Below, piece by piece: positions 25,702 through 34,000 of a DNA stretch of 64,000 bases (the stretch's first letter is position 1; each line of letters begins with the position of its first letter). A program made the translations under genes and the position numbers. The notes under the pieces were generated by a model, which was not told where the DNA came from, ran no database searches, and was given only the letters and a program-made list of their open reading frames with translations. This DNA is from Deltaproteobacteria bacterium (GTDB taxonomy: Bacteria; Myxococcota; Kuafuiibacteriia; Kuafuiibacteriales; Kuafuiibacteriaceae): NCBI GenBank assembly GCA_011526105.1, contig WYAZ01000142.1:62001-126000 (forward strand). The letters run 5' to 3'.

Positions 25702-25717
25702 GGGCACGCGCCGTGCA
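25702..25717 (+). promoter_or_regulatory. Weak sigma-54-like promoter (plus strand)
   Basis: GGGCAC-GCGCC-GTGCA: two mismatches to the consensus, but GG and GC are correctly spaced and it mirrors the minus-strand promoter around the UAS at 25602. It is 98 bp before ATG 25800. Confidence 0.4.
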
Positions 25718-25799
25718 GTCACTGCCCGTCGTGCGAACGTCCAGCCTCCCCCCCCATGTTCCTACTTCGAAGACCAAGAAGACCTTGCTCCCACGATCA

Positions 25800-28205
25800 A
25801 TGACCGCCGAGTCCGCTCCTGCATCGGGGCGGAAGCCGTCCGCCGACGCATTCGGGGGGTCTGGTGGTCGGCGGGCGGCGTTGGGGCGCTCTGCCCAAGC
25901 CCCGGCCCCGAGTCTGCTCGAGATGAAGCCGGCCGCGGTCCGACCCGACCTCAAAGCGCTCCTCCAACTGGCGGAGACGGATCTCGATGCGGTGAAACGC
26001 CGCCTCTGCACCGAGTTCCCGCAGCTCAGCCTGCTCGAGGACGCTACGAGCTACGGCGCCACCGGAGCCGAGGTTGGGCGGTCTTTGAAGTCGATGCTCA
26101 TGCTCGCCCGATTCGTGACCGGGGACCTCGATGGTCTCGGCGGGAAGGACCGCCCGAAGATCGAGATCGGTCTCGAACGGCTATCGCAGATCGTAGAGCA
26201 AGGACTTCGCGACCTCGGCGACCGCAACATTGGCCTGGGCATTCAGCGAATGCTCACGATCCTCAGCCTGCATGATCTCGGAAAATCCGAGTCGATCGCC
26301 AAGGCCGCCAAGGCAGCGCTCAACGTCGAGGACCACGACGTCGTGATCTCCCAGCTCGTTCGTAGCAACTTCGAGCCGCTCCGTGGTCACATCGAGGATG
26401 CTGAGATCGACATGCTGAAGAACGCGGTGCGTGACCCGGTCGTCCGCAAGCACTTCGCAGATCCCCGAGGTGTCTCGGGTTCGTTCAATGCCGGCAGACA
26501 CATGCAAGGCGAAGCGCCCCTTCAGCTCTTTCTGGACAACGTGCGAGGTGTCGACCCGATCAACCTTGCGGAGTGGATCGCGGACTGGAGCGGCATCAAC
26601 GGGCACACCGATCTGGGCGGTGCAGTCGCACTCTCCCACATTGCCCCCGCCGTCAACGGCACTGCGGTCGCGCTCCACAAGCTGTTGGAGGCGGGTTCCG
26701 GAAGTCGAACGCCGGAAGCGCTTCGGGACCTCTGGCAGGAATTCTCGTATCCGGCCACAGAGCTCGAGCGACTCGGCCTCCGCATGAGCACACCCGAAGA
26801 TCGAGCGATCACACGCCTCGCCTTCATGGGTCGCGAGCAGCAAGTGGCCGATCCGGCCACCGCCAATCAGAACATCGAAGGCCTGCGTGCCGCGCTCGCG
26901 AGCGTCCCGATCGGAATGCGCGAGCAGATCGTTGTCGAGCTCAACCGGCCCGACCTCGACCTGGGATTCACACCGCACACGGTTCAAGGCCTAAAGAACG
27001 CGCTCTCCAGCGACGCGAACGGTCCCAAGATGCCGGTCGCCGCGGCGTACGAGACGTTCCTGCGCGTGCTGCACCGGGTGATCGAGAAGACCCGCGCCGA
27101 GAAGCTCGAGCGTCCCCTGATCACGACGAACCTCGACGTCAAGACCCCGGGCGCATCGATCTACGAGGTGGCGGCCGAGATCTCGATGGCCGGAAACCAC
27201 GCGCTCTCTCCCGAGGAGATCGTGAGCCGAATCGACCTCCATACCAGCGTCGCCAAGGATGCGATCACCATGTCGGCGAGTGTGAGGTCCGATCCACCCT
27301 CGAGCCTCGAGGGTCTCGTTCGCCAGTCGCTCGGTGAGCTCCCGGGAAAGACTTGGCTGCTCGGTGGCCTGGGCGGTGGAGGCGATGCCTATCAAGCGGA
27401 AGCGACCGCTCTGCTTCTCGAGGCTCGAGGCAAGTCCGTGCCCGCGACGTTCTCTGTTCGGCGGGCCAAGAGCGTCGAGGAGGTGCTCGAGAAGCTCAGC
27501 GGCCATGAGGTTGTCGATCGAAAGCACGGCATCATACGCATTACCGCCGACACTTCAGGGGTCACCGGCTCCACGAACCGTCTCCCTGAGCGAGGTGTTG
27601 CGCGGGCTACCGATCGTCCAATCTACTATCTGATCGACACGACCGAAGGCGCACAGCTCCACCGCCAGATCGAGGCGCTGTCGAAGCTCATGGAGGAGAA
27701 GCATGGGATGCGCATCGACGGGGTCGGCGGAATCGACACTGGAGGTGATGTCCTCGAGGGGAGGACGAAGAGCCCCGGGAATCAATCGATCTCGACCCCG
27801 GACCAGGACCGAGCCGGAGTCGAAGCGCTGAGTCGACTCGGAGGGAACACGCGTGTGTTCCTCTGGGGCATTGGTATCGACACGCCGAGCGACCACCCCG
27901 CCACGCTCGAGGCGGTCGACGCTCACGTCCACGAGCTCGGCAAGTCAGATGCCCCGCTTCTCGGTGCCTACTACGGAAAGACTGGGCTCGGAGAGGACGA
28001 CTCCGTGTTCAGCCGCACGAGCCTCGCCGTGGGACGGTTGACGCAAGAGGGTGGTGTTCTGGGACATCGGTTCGTCGAAGGTATCCCCCTCGACAAGCGA
28101 ACAGACCTGAGAAACCCATGGATCTCTACCATCCCGTTCACCGCCGACATGAACGCGGTCGTGCACTTCTCTCCAGAGCGCCTGCTCGCTGTGAAGCCTT
28201 CGTAG
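25800..28205 (+). CDS. Large protein: HD-like helical domain plus DUF1152-like C-terminus
   Basis: About 801 residues from ATG 25800; ATG 25924 is an alternative and the open frame upstream is not coding-like. The N-terminal half is helical and holds TILSLHDLGKSESI and VEDHDVVISQ, resembling the metal motif of HD phosphohydrolases. The C-terminal ~330 residues match the DUF1152 pattern: WLLGGLGGGGDAYQAEATALLLEARGKSV, then GIDTGGDVL, then VFLWGIGIDTPSDHPATLEAV, the Gly-rich GGGGD and GGD loops being diagnostic. DUF1152 proteins are of unknown function, mainly archaeal, actinobacterial and fungal. No signal peptide. This combination is new to me. Confidence 0.75.
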   Translation: MTAESAPASGRKPSADAFGGSGGRRAALGRSAQAPAPSLLEMKPAAVRPDLKALLQLAETDLDAVKRRLCTEFPQLSLLEDATSYGATGAEVGRSLKSMLMLARFVTGDLDGLGGKDRPKIEIGLERLSQIVEQGLRDLGDRNIGLGIQRMLTILSLHDLGKSESIAKAAKAALNVEDHDVVISQLVRSNFEPLRGHIEDAEIDMLKNAVRDPVVRKHFADPRGVSGSFNAGRHMQGEAPLQLFLDNVRGVDPINLAEWIADWSGINGHTDLGGAVALSHIAPAVNGTAVALHKLLEAGSGSRTPEALRDLWQEFSYPATELERLGLRMSTPEDRAITRLAFMGREQQVADPATANQNIEGLRAALASVPIGMREQIVVELNRPDLDLGFTPHTVQGLKNALSSDANGPKMPVAAAYETFLRVLHRVIEKTRAEKLERPLITTNLDVKTPGASIYEVAAEISMAGNHALSPEEIVSRIDLHTSVAKDAITMSASVRSDPPSSLEGLVRQSLGELPGKTWLLGGLGGGGDAYQAEATALLLEARGKSVPATFSVRRAKSVEEVLEKLSGHEVVDRKHGIIRITADTSGVTGSTNRLPERGVARATDRPIYYLIDTTEGAQLHRQIEALSKLMEEKHGMRIDGVGGIDTGGDVLEGRTKSPGNQSISTPDQDRAGVEALSRLGGNTRVFLWGIGIDTPSDHPATLEAVDAHVHELGKSDAPLLGAYYGKTGLGEDDSVFSRTSLAVGRLTQEGGVLGHRFVEGIPLDKRTDLRNPWISTIPFTADMNAVVHFSPERLLAVKPS

Positions 28206-28292
28206 GAGCCTGCCCTCGTAGGAGTGCCTCGAGAGTCAGCGCGGGTTGCTGCCGCCGGCATGGGTCGGTCGGCGGCTGCGAAGGACTGGCGC

Positions 28293-28308
28293 GACGCCTT
28301 GAAGCAGC
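28293..28308. promoter_or_regulatory. Weak candidate UAS, GACGC-N6-GCAGC
   Basis: GACGC-CTTGAA-GCAGC, one base away from the GCGGC form. It ends 76 bp before the -24-like element at 28384. Weakest member of the set. Confidence 0.3.
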
Positions 28309-28383
28309 GGACAAGACGCGCTGTGGCATCGCCTCGGTATCCGGAGCAGCCCACGTCGAGGGCAATCGGTGCTCGGTGCATGG

Positions 28384-28399
28384 CGGCACGACGCGTGCG
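28384..28399 (+). promoter_or_regulatory. Weak sigma-54-like promoter
   Basis: CGGCAC-GACGC-GTGCG, with GG and GC at the right spacing and two to three mismatches elsewhere. The GTG at 28412 is 14 nt after the -12 C, as at 12683 and 25503. Confidence 0.35.
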
Positions 28400-28411
28400 G
28401 CAACCCTGGAC

Positions 28412-29386
28412 GTGCATGAAGCCGGAGTTGGGCCCATCGGGCCGAAGAACGTCGCGCCACAGCCGGTGGGTCTCCTCAGGGGGCAGATCGACTTGGCCCA
28501 CCAGGTGTTCACCAGTCTCCAGGGCTGCTCCGCCGGACTCGATGGTGTGCTCTCGATCTTGGACGGTCAGAGTGACGGATTGCTCGCGCTGCTCGAGCAC
28601 GTCCTCGACCGCGCGACGAAAGCAGACGGGACGCGGCCTCAGTTTCGCCAGGAGCTGACCGCCCTGGCGGAGCAGGTGCGCCAGCTCGGACTGGAGGCGA
28701 AGAACTCGAGGGGCGGTCAGTTCGAGAGCTACGGACGCCATGGCACGCAAAGCGGCTCGAGGTTCCACGATGCGAGCCAGCGCTTTGATGGAAAGGTCAG
28801 AGAGTACGGGCGGTCGCGTGACGAAGCCGAGGCCGCGGAGGCCAGCCGGGCCCGGCCAGCGCGGATGCTCGACGACATCATCCGCGGACTCGATGGACCG
28901 ACGTCGGCCGACCGACTGCGGTCGGCGGCGAAGGGAGACCTCAACCCCGACGAGATGCGTCTCGCGTTCGAGCACCTGCTCCAGCGGGCGCGCGAGAACA
29001 AGGAGCACCCAGTTCCAGCTGCCCGTTTCATGCAGGTCGTGGCCTCGAGCGTGAATGACTCGAACCGAGACGACTGGTCGGCCGCCCTCATCCCGACGAT
29101 TCAATCCTTCGAAGTCACTGCAGCCACTCGCAAAGCGAGCTTCGCGGAGCCGAAGGCCGTTTCCGAGAAGGCCAACGGGGTCACGGGTGAGCCGTGGGAC
29201 GACGACCATCGAGTGAAGATCGTGGTTGCTTTGACCGAGCTGGGCGCGTCCCGCGGGGAGGCGCTCACGATCGACTCTTCTTCGTCCTACTACAGCGGCA
29301 TGACCGCGTATCCGGGTGACACGCCGGAAGATGTGGCCATGCGAGGGATTCGCGCGGAGGGCTTTCGGCTCCGGCAACCGCGTTGA
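28412..29386 (+). CDS. Unknown helical protein
   Basis: 324 residues from GTG 28412. The frame is open further upstream, but that part is Arg/Cys-rich and antisense-like, and the coding pattern begins here (GLLRGQIDLAHQVFTSLQGCSAGLDGVLSILDGQSDGLLALLEHVLD). It is largely helical and charged, with SADRLRSAAKGDLNPDEMRLAFEHLLQRA, which is EF-hand-like in rhythm but lacks the Ca ligands. A Ser-rich C-terminal tract follows. No family recognised. Gap of 206 bp after the DUF1152-like gene. Confidence 0.65.
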   Translation: MHEAGVGPIGPKNVAPQPVGLLRGQIDLAHQVFTSLQGCSAGLDGVLSILDGQSDGLLALLEHVLDRATKADGTRPQFRQELTALAEQVRQLGLEAKNSRGGQFESYGRHGTQSGSRFHDASQRFDGKVREYGRSRDEAEAAEASRARPARMLDDIIRGLDGPTSADRLRSAAKGDLNPDEMRLAFEHLLQRARENKEHPVPAARFMQVVASSVNDSNRDDWSAALIPTIQSFEVTAATRKASFAEPKAVSEKANGVTGEPWDDDHRVKIVVALTELGASRGEALTIDSSSSYYSGMTAYPGDTPEDVAMRGIRAEGFRLRQPR

Positions 29387-29536
29387 GCGCGTCTGCTCGA
29401 ACGTGCAGGAGCCTCGGCGCCACCGCTTCATCGGGGTCGCTCAGGACTGCCTCGCTCTACCCGACCACAGGCCGCGTGGGTACAGACGCTCGAAAGCATC
29501 ACCGACGTCCCAAAGCTGCGAGATCACGGGGTCGGC
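29387..29536. other. Intergenic spacer
   Basis: No coding frame, hairpin or promoter-like pair was recognised in this stretch. Confidence 0.4.
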
Positions 29537-29832
29537 GTGGGCATCCTGAAGTCGGCGGCGCTGGCCGACGAAGTGTTGCGGATGGCCGAACCCGGGCGTC
29601 TCGTCGCTCGCTTCGAGCTGGTGATGACCTCAAAGCTGCGTGAAGTCGTCCTGCCCACTCGAAAGGTCGAGCGGCGCTTCGTTGCAGCCTCGGGACGCGG
29701 AAAGGCCCGTCGTGATGGACTGGATGCCGCGCTCGCGTCGGGGGGGCTCCCGATCAGGAGAGCCAAACGCGGAGACCGAGAGGGCGCCCGGAACTCTGGC
29801 CAAGTCGCGGAGACGCCCTTCGGCTACGGCGC

Positions 29833-29848
29833 GACGCCTACAAGCGGC
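29833..29848. promoter_or_regulatory. Candidate UAS, GACGC-N6-GCGGC
   Basis: GACGC-CTACAA-GCGGC. It ends 119 bp before the -24-like element at 29967. Confidence 0.35.
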
Positions 29849-29966
29849 AGCTCCTGCGTCTTCGACGCCATGAGGGTGTCGCTGGTGCTCCAGAATCACT
29901 CTGGGTTCCGCCCACTTCGGCCCGCGGCGCGCCGTTCCCTCCGACGGACTCATCTGCTTTCTCTGC

Positions 29967-29982
29967 TGGCATGCGTCCTGCT
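29967..29982 (+). promoter_or_regulatory. Sigma-54-like promoter, one mismatch
   Basis: TGGCAT-GCGTC-CTGCT: one base off the TTGCW box. ATG 29996 follows 15 nt after the -12 C. Confidence 0.4.
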
Positions 29983-29995
29983 TTCCTACTTCCGC

Positions 29996-30403
29996 ATGGA
30001 AGACTTCGCCGCACGCGCGACCGCAAAGCAGCTACGCGCCTTCGTCGAGTCGCGTGGCTCAGGTCACCGTAGCCCGATGACGTGCTCAGTCCTGTTGGAC
30101 GTCGAGGGTGGAGCGAAGCTCACCGTGTACATAGGGGTGCGCGGTACGCGGGTTCAAAGCGGCGACACCCGCGATCGCGAGGATGGTCTGCCGACGTGCA
30201 GATTGTCATTACCCATCCCAGCTTGGGGCTCGGTCTGCCGACAGGAGCGTGCGCTCTGCGGGCCGGACCTCGAAGCACTCGGAGACCCGCGGGCCTTGGT
30301 CGCGTTCGGTCAAGTGCTGCTCCGCCGGGCGTCACCACTTCAGCTGCGTCTATCAACCGCGCGGAGCGCCGCTTCGCGCTCCAGAAGGAAGTTGCATTCA
30401 TGA
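29996..30403 (+). CDS. Possible small protein coupled to the next gene
   Basis: 135 codons from ATG 29996. The middle looks coding (FAARATAKQLRAFVESRG; CSVLLDVEGGAKLTVYIGVRG; ALGDPRALVAFGQVLLRRA), the end is Arg/Ser-rich. The stop overlaps the ATG of the 401-residue gene (ATGA at 30400). The frame is open back to GTG 29537, and the first ~50 codons there (ADEVLRMAEPGRLVARFELVMTSKLREV) also look coding, so a longer 288-residue protein is possible. Confidence 0.4.
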   Translation: MEDFAARATAKQLRAFVESRGSGHRSPMTCSVLLDVEGGAKLTVYIGVRGTRVQSGDTRDREDGLPTCRLSLPIPAWGSVCRQERALCGPDLEALGDPRALVAFGQVLLRRASPLQLRLSTARSAASRSRRKLHS

Positions 30404-31605
30404 CCATCACGAAACTCCCGCCCAGTTCCCCCCTAGTGGCTCTCGCCCAGGTTGCGCACGAGTTGGTTGATGAGAGCAGGCTGCCACCCGTGGCGCTGGT
30501 GGAGCGCCTGAACGAATACCTGGCGGCGATCGGCCCAAAGCGGTCCAGCGAGGAGCTCGCCGCGCTCCGCAGTGACCTGGCTGCGACGCTCCCGATCGGA
30601 CTTGGCGATGCCGAGGGTGTGGTGGCGCAGACGATGCTGAAGTACAACCTTGCGCGCCTGGATGGACCCGAAGCTGCCCGGGCCATCGCCGATCGGGTCT
30701 TCGCTCAGGTGCCGGTGCAAACTGAGCTCGCGGGCTACTCGGACCCAAAGCTCGAGGCCGGCGCTGGCTACGAGTACACGGCACTGCTCAGCGGCATGGC
30801 GGCAGCGGGCCGGGGCAAACAGGGCTTCGTCAGTGGGGCCACCTGCGAGGGCATCGACGGCAAGGTCCACGAGGTTTCACAGCGTACGCAGACACCCGAA
30901 CTCGCGATCACCGCCAAGGAGTACTTGGGCTACATCGAGCCGACGAACCTCACCAAGGACACCGACCAGGCCCAGTTCGTCAACGCGGCCAAGTTCTATC
31001 TGGACTCCAACCAAGACTATCGCCGAGCGACCGCGCTGGCCTCGAACGGCCTTGTGGTGGCCGGGGGCGCGGACGTTGCGGGTAAGATCTTCCGGGAGCA
31101 GATTCAGCTGGGTCGTCCGGTCGCGCTGGTCGACGACGGCCTGGGCTACCGGCTCAATCCCGACATCGGTCGCTTGCGCTCGGAGAACGCCTCTGCCTGG
31201 ATCGCGGACAAGCTGTTTCGCTTCAAGGAGTGGCTGCCTCTGCTCGAAGACGGGGGCGGCAAGAGCTACGACGCACACGACGTGCTCGCTAACGGAAAGC
31301 CTGCGCTGGAGGCCGCCCGGAACCTGAAGACCCCCTCCGGTGAGGAGGCCGACAAGGCGACCAAGACCGCGGCGCTGCAGGCCGGACTCGAGCGCCTGGG
31401 GATCCCGGTCGAGGTGTACACCGAGGCGAAGATGTTCGAGAAGACGGGGATCACGCCGCGCTGGCTGCGAGACAACGCAGAGGCCTTCGCGCGCGTCGAG
31501 GTCTTCCGCATCGGGCCCAACATGGATCAGCGGGACGTGGGCTCTCGGATCCATCGGCATCTGAAGGCTGAACTCGAGCGTCCGAGCCGCGGGATGGCGA
31601 GTTAG
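30400..31605 (+). CDS. Unknown protein with MTIT-type N-terminus
   Basis: 401 residues from ATG 30400, with AGAAGGAAG upstream. An N-terminal helical region (ALAQVAHELVDESRLPPVALVERLNEYLAAIGPKRSSEELAALRSDLAATLPIGL) is followed by an alpha/beta body with long stretches of regular structure (FYLDSNQDYRRATALASNGLVVAGGADVAGKIFREQIQLGRPVALVDDG). The latter, with ALVVAGGADVA...VALVDDG, has a Rossmann-like rhythm but no clear nucleotide motif. No signal peptide. Probably co-transcribed with the 102-residue gene (63-bp gap). Confidence 0.78.
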   Translation: MTITKLPPSSPLVALAQVAHELVDESRLPPVALVERLNEYLAAIGPKRSSEELAALRSDLAATLPIGLGDAEGVVAQTMLKYNLARLDGPEAARAIADRVFAQVPVQTELAGYSDPKLEAGAGYEYTALLSGMAAAGRGKQGFVSGATCEGIDGKVHEVSQRTQTPELAITAKEYLGYIEPTNLTKDTDQAQFVNAAKFYLDSNQDYRRATALASNGLVVAGGADVAGKIFREQIQLGRPVALVDDGLGYRLNPDIGRLRSENASAWIADKLFRFKEWLPLLEDGGGKSYDAHDVLANGKPALEAARNLKTPSGEEADKATKTAALQAGLERLGIPVEVYTEAKMFEKTGITPRWLRDNAEAFARVEVFRIGPNMDQRDVGSRIHRHLKAELERPSRGMAS

Positions 31606-31668
31606 TCGAGCGACCCTCGAGCGACCAGATCCGGAGTTCGAGTCGAACGGGATCGAAGGAAGGTAGCC

Positions 31669-31977
31669 ATGGCATCGAAGATCAGTTGTGCAACGAAGAC
31701 CCGCGCTCTGCCCAAGGACAAGGCCCCCGCTCCCGCGAAAGGGACGGGTGCTCTCGAGGAGAGGGTAGCAGAGGACTCCAATCGTACGGAGGGGAACGTC
31801 TACTGGACGAGGCTCTGGAACTCCTCCGGCTACGGGGGCGGCAACGAGACATACAACATCAAGGTTGAGTTGCGCGACGGAGAAGTCCGTTCGCTCGACC
31901 AGGTCGTGGGGAACAAGGCGGAGGCGGAGGCGGAGTATCGGCGAAGGCTTTGGCAGGAGAAGTACAAGCCGTTTTGA
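31669..31977 (+). CDS. Small hypothetical protein, 102 residues
   Basis: GAAGGAAGG lies 6 nt before ATG 31669. A Lys/Ala/Pro-rich N-terminus is followed by a strand-rich segment (NVYWTRLWNSSGYGGGNETYNIKVELRDGEVRSLDQVVG) and a charged helix (KAEAEAEYRRRLWQEKYKPF). No family recognised. Confidence 0.72.
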   Translation: MASKISCATKTRALPKDKAPAPAKGTGALEERVAEDSNRTEGNVYWTRLWNSSGYGGGNETYNIKVELRDGEVRSLDQVVGNKAEAEAEYRRRLWQEKYKPF

Positions 31978-32284
31978 TTCCCCGATCCGGACTCATCGAA
32001 GTTCTAGGGATAGAGCCAGATCGCGCAGACACGAGCGCGTCGCTACGTCTCAGGTCCCGGCTCTCCGTACGCTGAGATCGCTCCAAAGCAGCGAGTAGGT
32101 CCCCAACGGCGGTCTTCGCGAGGGAAACATGACGGGACAAGAAGCAGTCTCGCCGTTCGCAGGAGGCCGTGCCCATCGAGGTGGCGACATCGTCGCCGCG
32201 AGAGAGGATTCGTGCGGGTGAGCTCGCGGACTACCGAAGAAAGACTCGACGCTGAGTACGCAAGGCACCGGCGAGTTCCGAATC
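31978..32284. other. Intergenic region, nothing recognised
   Basis: About 300 bp with no coding-like frame on either strand and no promoter, repeat or hairpin I can support. Confidence 0.4.
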
Positions 32285-32500
32285 ATGGTGAGCTTCAAGG
32301 AATCGGTGGACAAGGCAACCACGCGGGTGATGAGCGCGGGGATGGGGGTGCTCGCTCTCGAGCCAGCGTCGACAAGTGAGGCAATGCAGAAGCTGGCCGA
32401 GACGCTCGGCCCCTCGCTCGTGGGGCTCCTCGGCCTCCTCGCAAGAGGCGTGAACGGCGGTACGGCCGGAGAAAGACCTCCGGGCGCGGGCAGCCCGTAG
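32285..32500 (+). CDS. Small protein with one hydrophobic helix, 71 residues
   Basis: From ATG 32285: an amphipathic start (FKESVDKATTRVMSAGMGVLALEPASTSEAMQKLAETL), a hydrophobic stretch (SLVGLLGLLARGV) and a short Gly/Pro tail. No strong ribosome site. It could be a small membrane-associated peptide; support is modest. It converges with the lipoprotein at 32521. Confidence 0.45.
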   Translation: MVSFKESVDKATTRVMSAGMGVLALEPASTSEAMQKLAETLGPSLVGLLGLLARGVNGGTAGERPPGAGSP

Positions 32501-32520
32501 CTACAGCCTCGCTCACAGGG

Positions 32521-33993
32521 TCAAGGCGCACCCGCAGTTCGAGCTGGCCGCCACACCTCGACGCGCAGCTCATTGTCCCGGCCATTCCCGGTGAAGACGA
32601 GCTCCTGGCCTCGGGCCTCGAGCCCGGTGACCTCATTGAAGCCTGCCGTTACCTGAGCGGGACACAGGTCGAGACCACGAAAGATCTGGCGGAAGGTGCC
32701 ATCCTCGTTGGCAGCCACCGCGCCTAGGCCGTAGTTCGACAAGGCGGCCATCCACGCCCGACCAATCGTCGACGCGCCGCTGGTGTCTCGAAGCGGCTCG
32801 GTGCTCAGGGTATCGGGATCAACGATCCGTACCTCTCCCCGGTAGGAGCCCACGAGCAGTCCCACGTTGGTGTGCTGCATCAACTGTACTTCGCCGGGAC
32901 CTCCAACCGAATGGAGCGAGCCTAGTTCGATTCGACCGAGGGCACTGTCGTTGTCGGCGGTGAAGACCGCGCGGCCAGGCCCGAGCAGGGCGGCTCTCCC
33001 GGACTGCCGAAAGTCGCGCCGGAAGAGGGTGAGACCTTCGAGGCGTCGGGCCCCCGCGCGGCTCGCGACGAAGACCTCCGTCTCTCGCTCAACTTCGCCG
33101 CTTTCGTCTGCCTTGCGTGTCACGAGAACGGCTTCGTAGTCGCCGTCACGGCTGGTCGAAGCCCCGCCGGCCAGGCAACGAGCTTCGGGAAGGCAGCCAA
33201 AGGCGGCCGCGTCGAGGACGGTCTCCGGCGGCGCGCCAGGACGCCAGCGCAGGAGTGCGTCGTTCTGAACGATCCAGATCGATCCGTCAGGATCGAGCCA
33301 AGCCTGCCGAAACCCGCGCCTTCCTTGGACGATTTCGTCTGATCGCGAACGGCCAGTAGAGGTCTGGGTTAGATCCAGCTCGATGGTGCGTTCCTCGGCG
33401 AGGATGAATAGATCGTCTCCGCGCAACACCGTGAGGGGGTCTCCGCTGTCGGAGTTGGGGCCCAGCAAGTACACTCGATCGACCTCGAAGGTCTGGCACG
33501 GACAGGGCGTGGCAAAGCGGTAGTGGAGGGCGGGAACCGCAAGCGACGAGGAGGCCTCCCACCGCAGGTCCGCCATGTTCAGCTCGTGCAGGGGCCCCGC
33601 CAAAGGGAGCGGCTGTCCGTAGCACACGCCTATGCGAGCAGGACTCAGCTCGCCCAAGGGCACACCGAACTCCTCCGGACTCAGCGCAGACTCGATGAGA
33701 AGAACCTGAGTCGCGGCGTCGTCCTTCGACGATCTGCCAATCTGAACGGCACCGAGCTCGAGAGCGGAGACCAGCTGCACGCTCTCTACATCATCACCGT
33801 CCAGGACGGCGACAAAGATGGAGAGCGTCTCTGCGGCGAGGCTGGGCCAGGGCACCGCCAACACAACCTCCTCGCGGCATGCGAAGAACGTGCACGCCAC
33901 CAAGCTTAGGAGACGCAGCGGGGCCCGGCGAGGTGCTTCCGCTCGCAGCCCGCCCGCCAGGGGGGCATCCCTTCTCGTGAAACCGCCGTCCAT
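32521..33993 (-). CDS. Lipoprotein, probable beta-propeller
   Basis: 490 residues from ATG 33993. After a basic n-region, RLLSLVACTFFAC suggests a lipobox, so the protein is exported and acylated. The mature part has regularly spaced strand motifs (SIWIVQNDALLRWRPG; GRAVFTADNDSALGRIELGSLHSVGG; VGLLVGSYRGEVRIVDPDTLSTEPL) that predict a WD/NHL-like propeller. Several Cys pairs (CPCQTF, CLPEARCLAGG) are present. No enzyme motif. It starts 7 bp after the stop of the gene at 34001, so the two form an operon. Confidence 0.78.
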   Translation of the reverse strand: MDGGFTRRDAPLAGGLRAEAPRRAPLRLLSLVACTFFACREEVVLAVPWPSLAAETLSIFVAVLDGDDVESVQLVSALELGAVQIGRSSKDDAATQVLLIESALSPEEFGVPLGELSPARIGVCYGQPLPLAGPLHELNMADLRWEASSSLAVPALHYRFATPCPCQTFEVDRVYLLGPNSDSGDPLTVLRGDDLFILAEERTIELDLTQTSTGRSRSDEIVQGRRGFRQAWLDPDGSIWIVQNDALLRWRPGAPPETVLDAAAFGCLPEARCLAGGASTSRDGDYEAVLVTRKADESGEVERETEVFVASRAGARRLEGLTLFRRDFRQSGRAALLGPGRAVFTADNDSALGRIELGSLHSVGGPGEVQLMQHTNVGLLVGSYRGEVRIVDPDTLSTEPLRDTSGASTIGRAWMAALSNYGLGAVAANEDGTFRQIFRGLDLCPAQVTAGFNEVTGLEARGQELVFTGNGRDNELRVEVWRPARTAGAP

Positions 33994-34000
33994 CCTGCGC

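Noticed and set aside
28118-28411. Upstream extension of the gene at 28412
   Set aside because: Overlaps the end of the DUF1152-like gene and is Arg/Cys-rich with no coding pattern.
30082-30399. Upstream extension of the 401-residue protein
   Set aside because: The frame is open but reads as Arg/Ser-rich text; ATG 30400 has a ribosome site and an ATGA overlap.
10048-31977. Reading the island as a type VI or extracellular contractile injection locus
   Set aside because: Only one DcrB/Eag-like protein points that way; no sheath, tube, baseplate, VgrG, PAAR or ClpV-like gene is present in the window.
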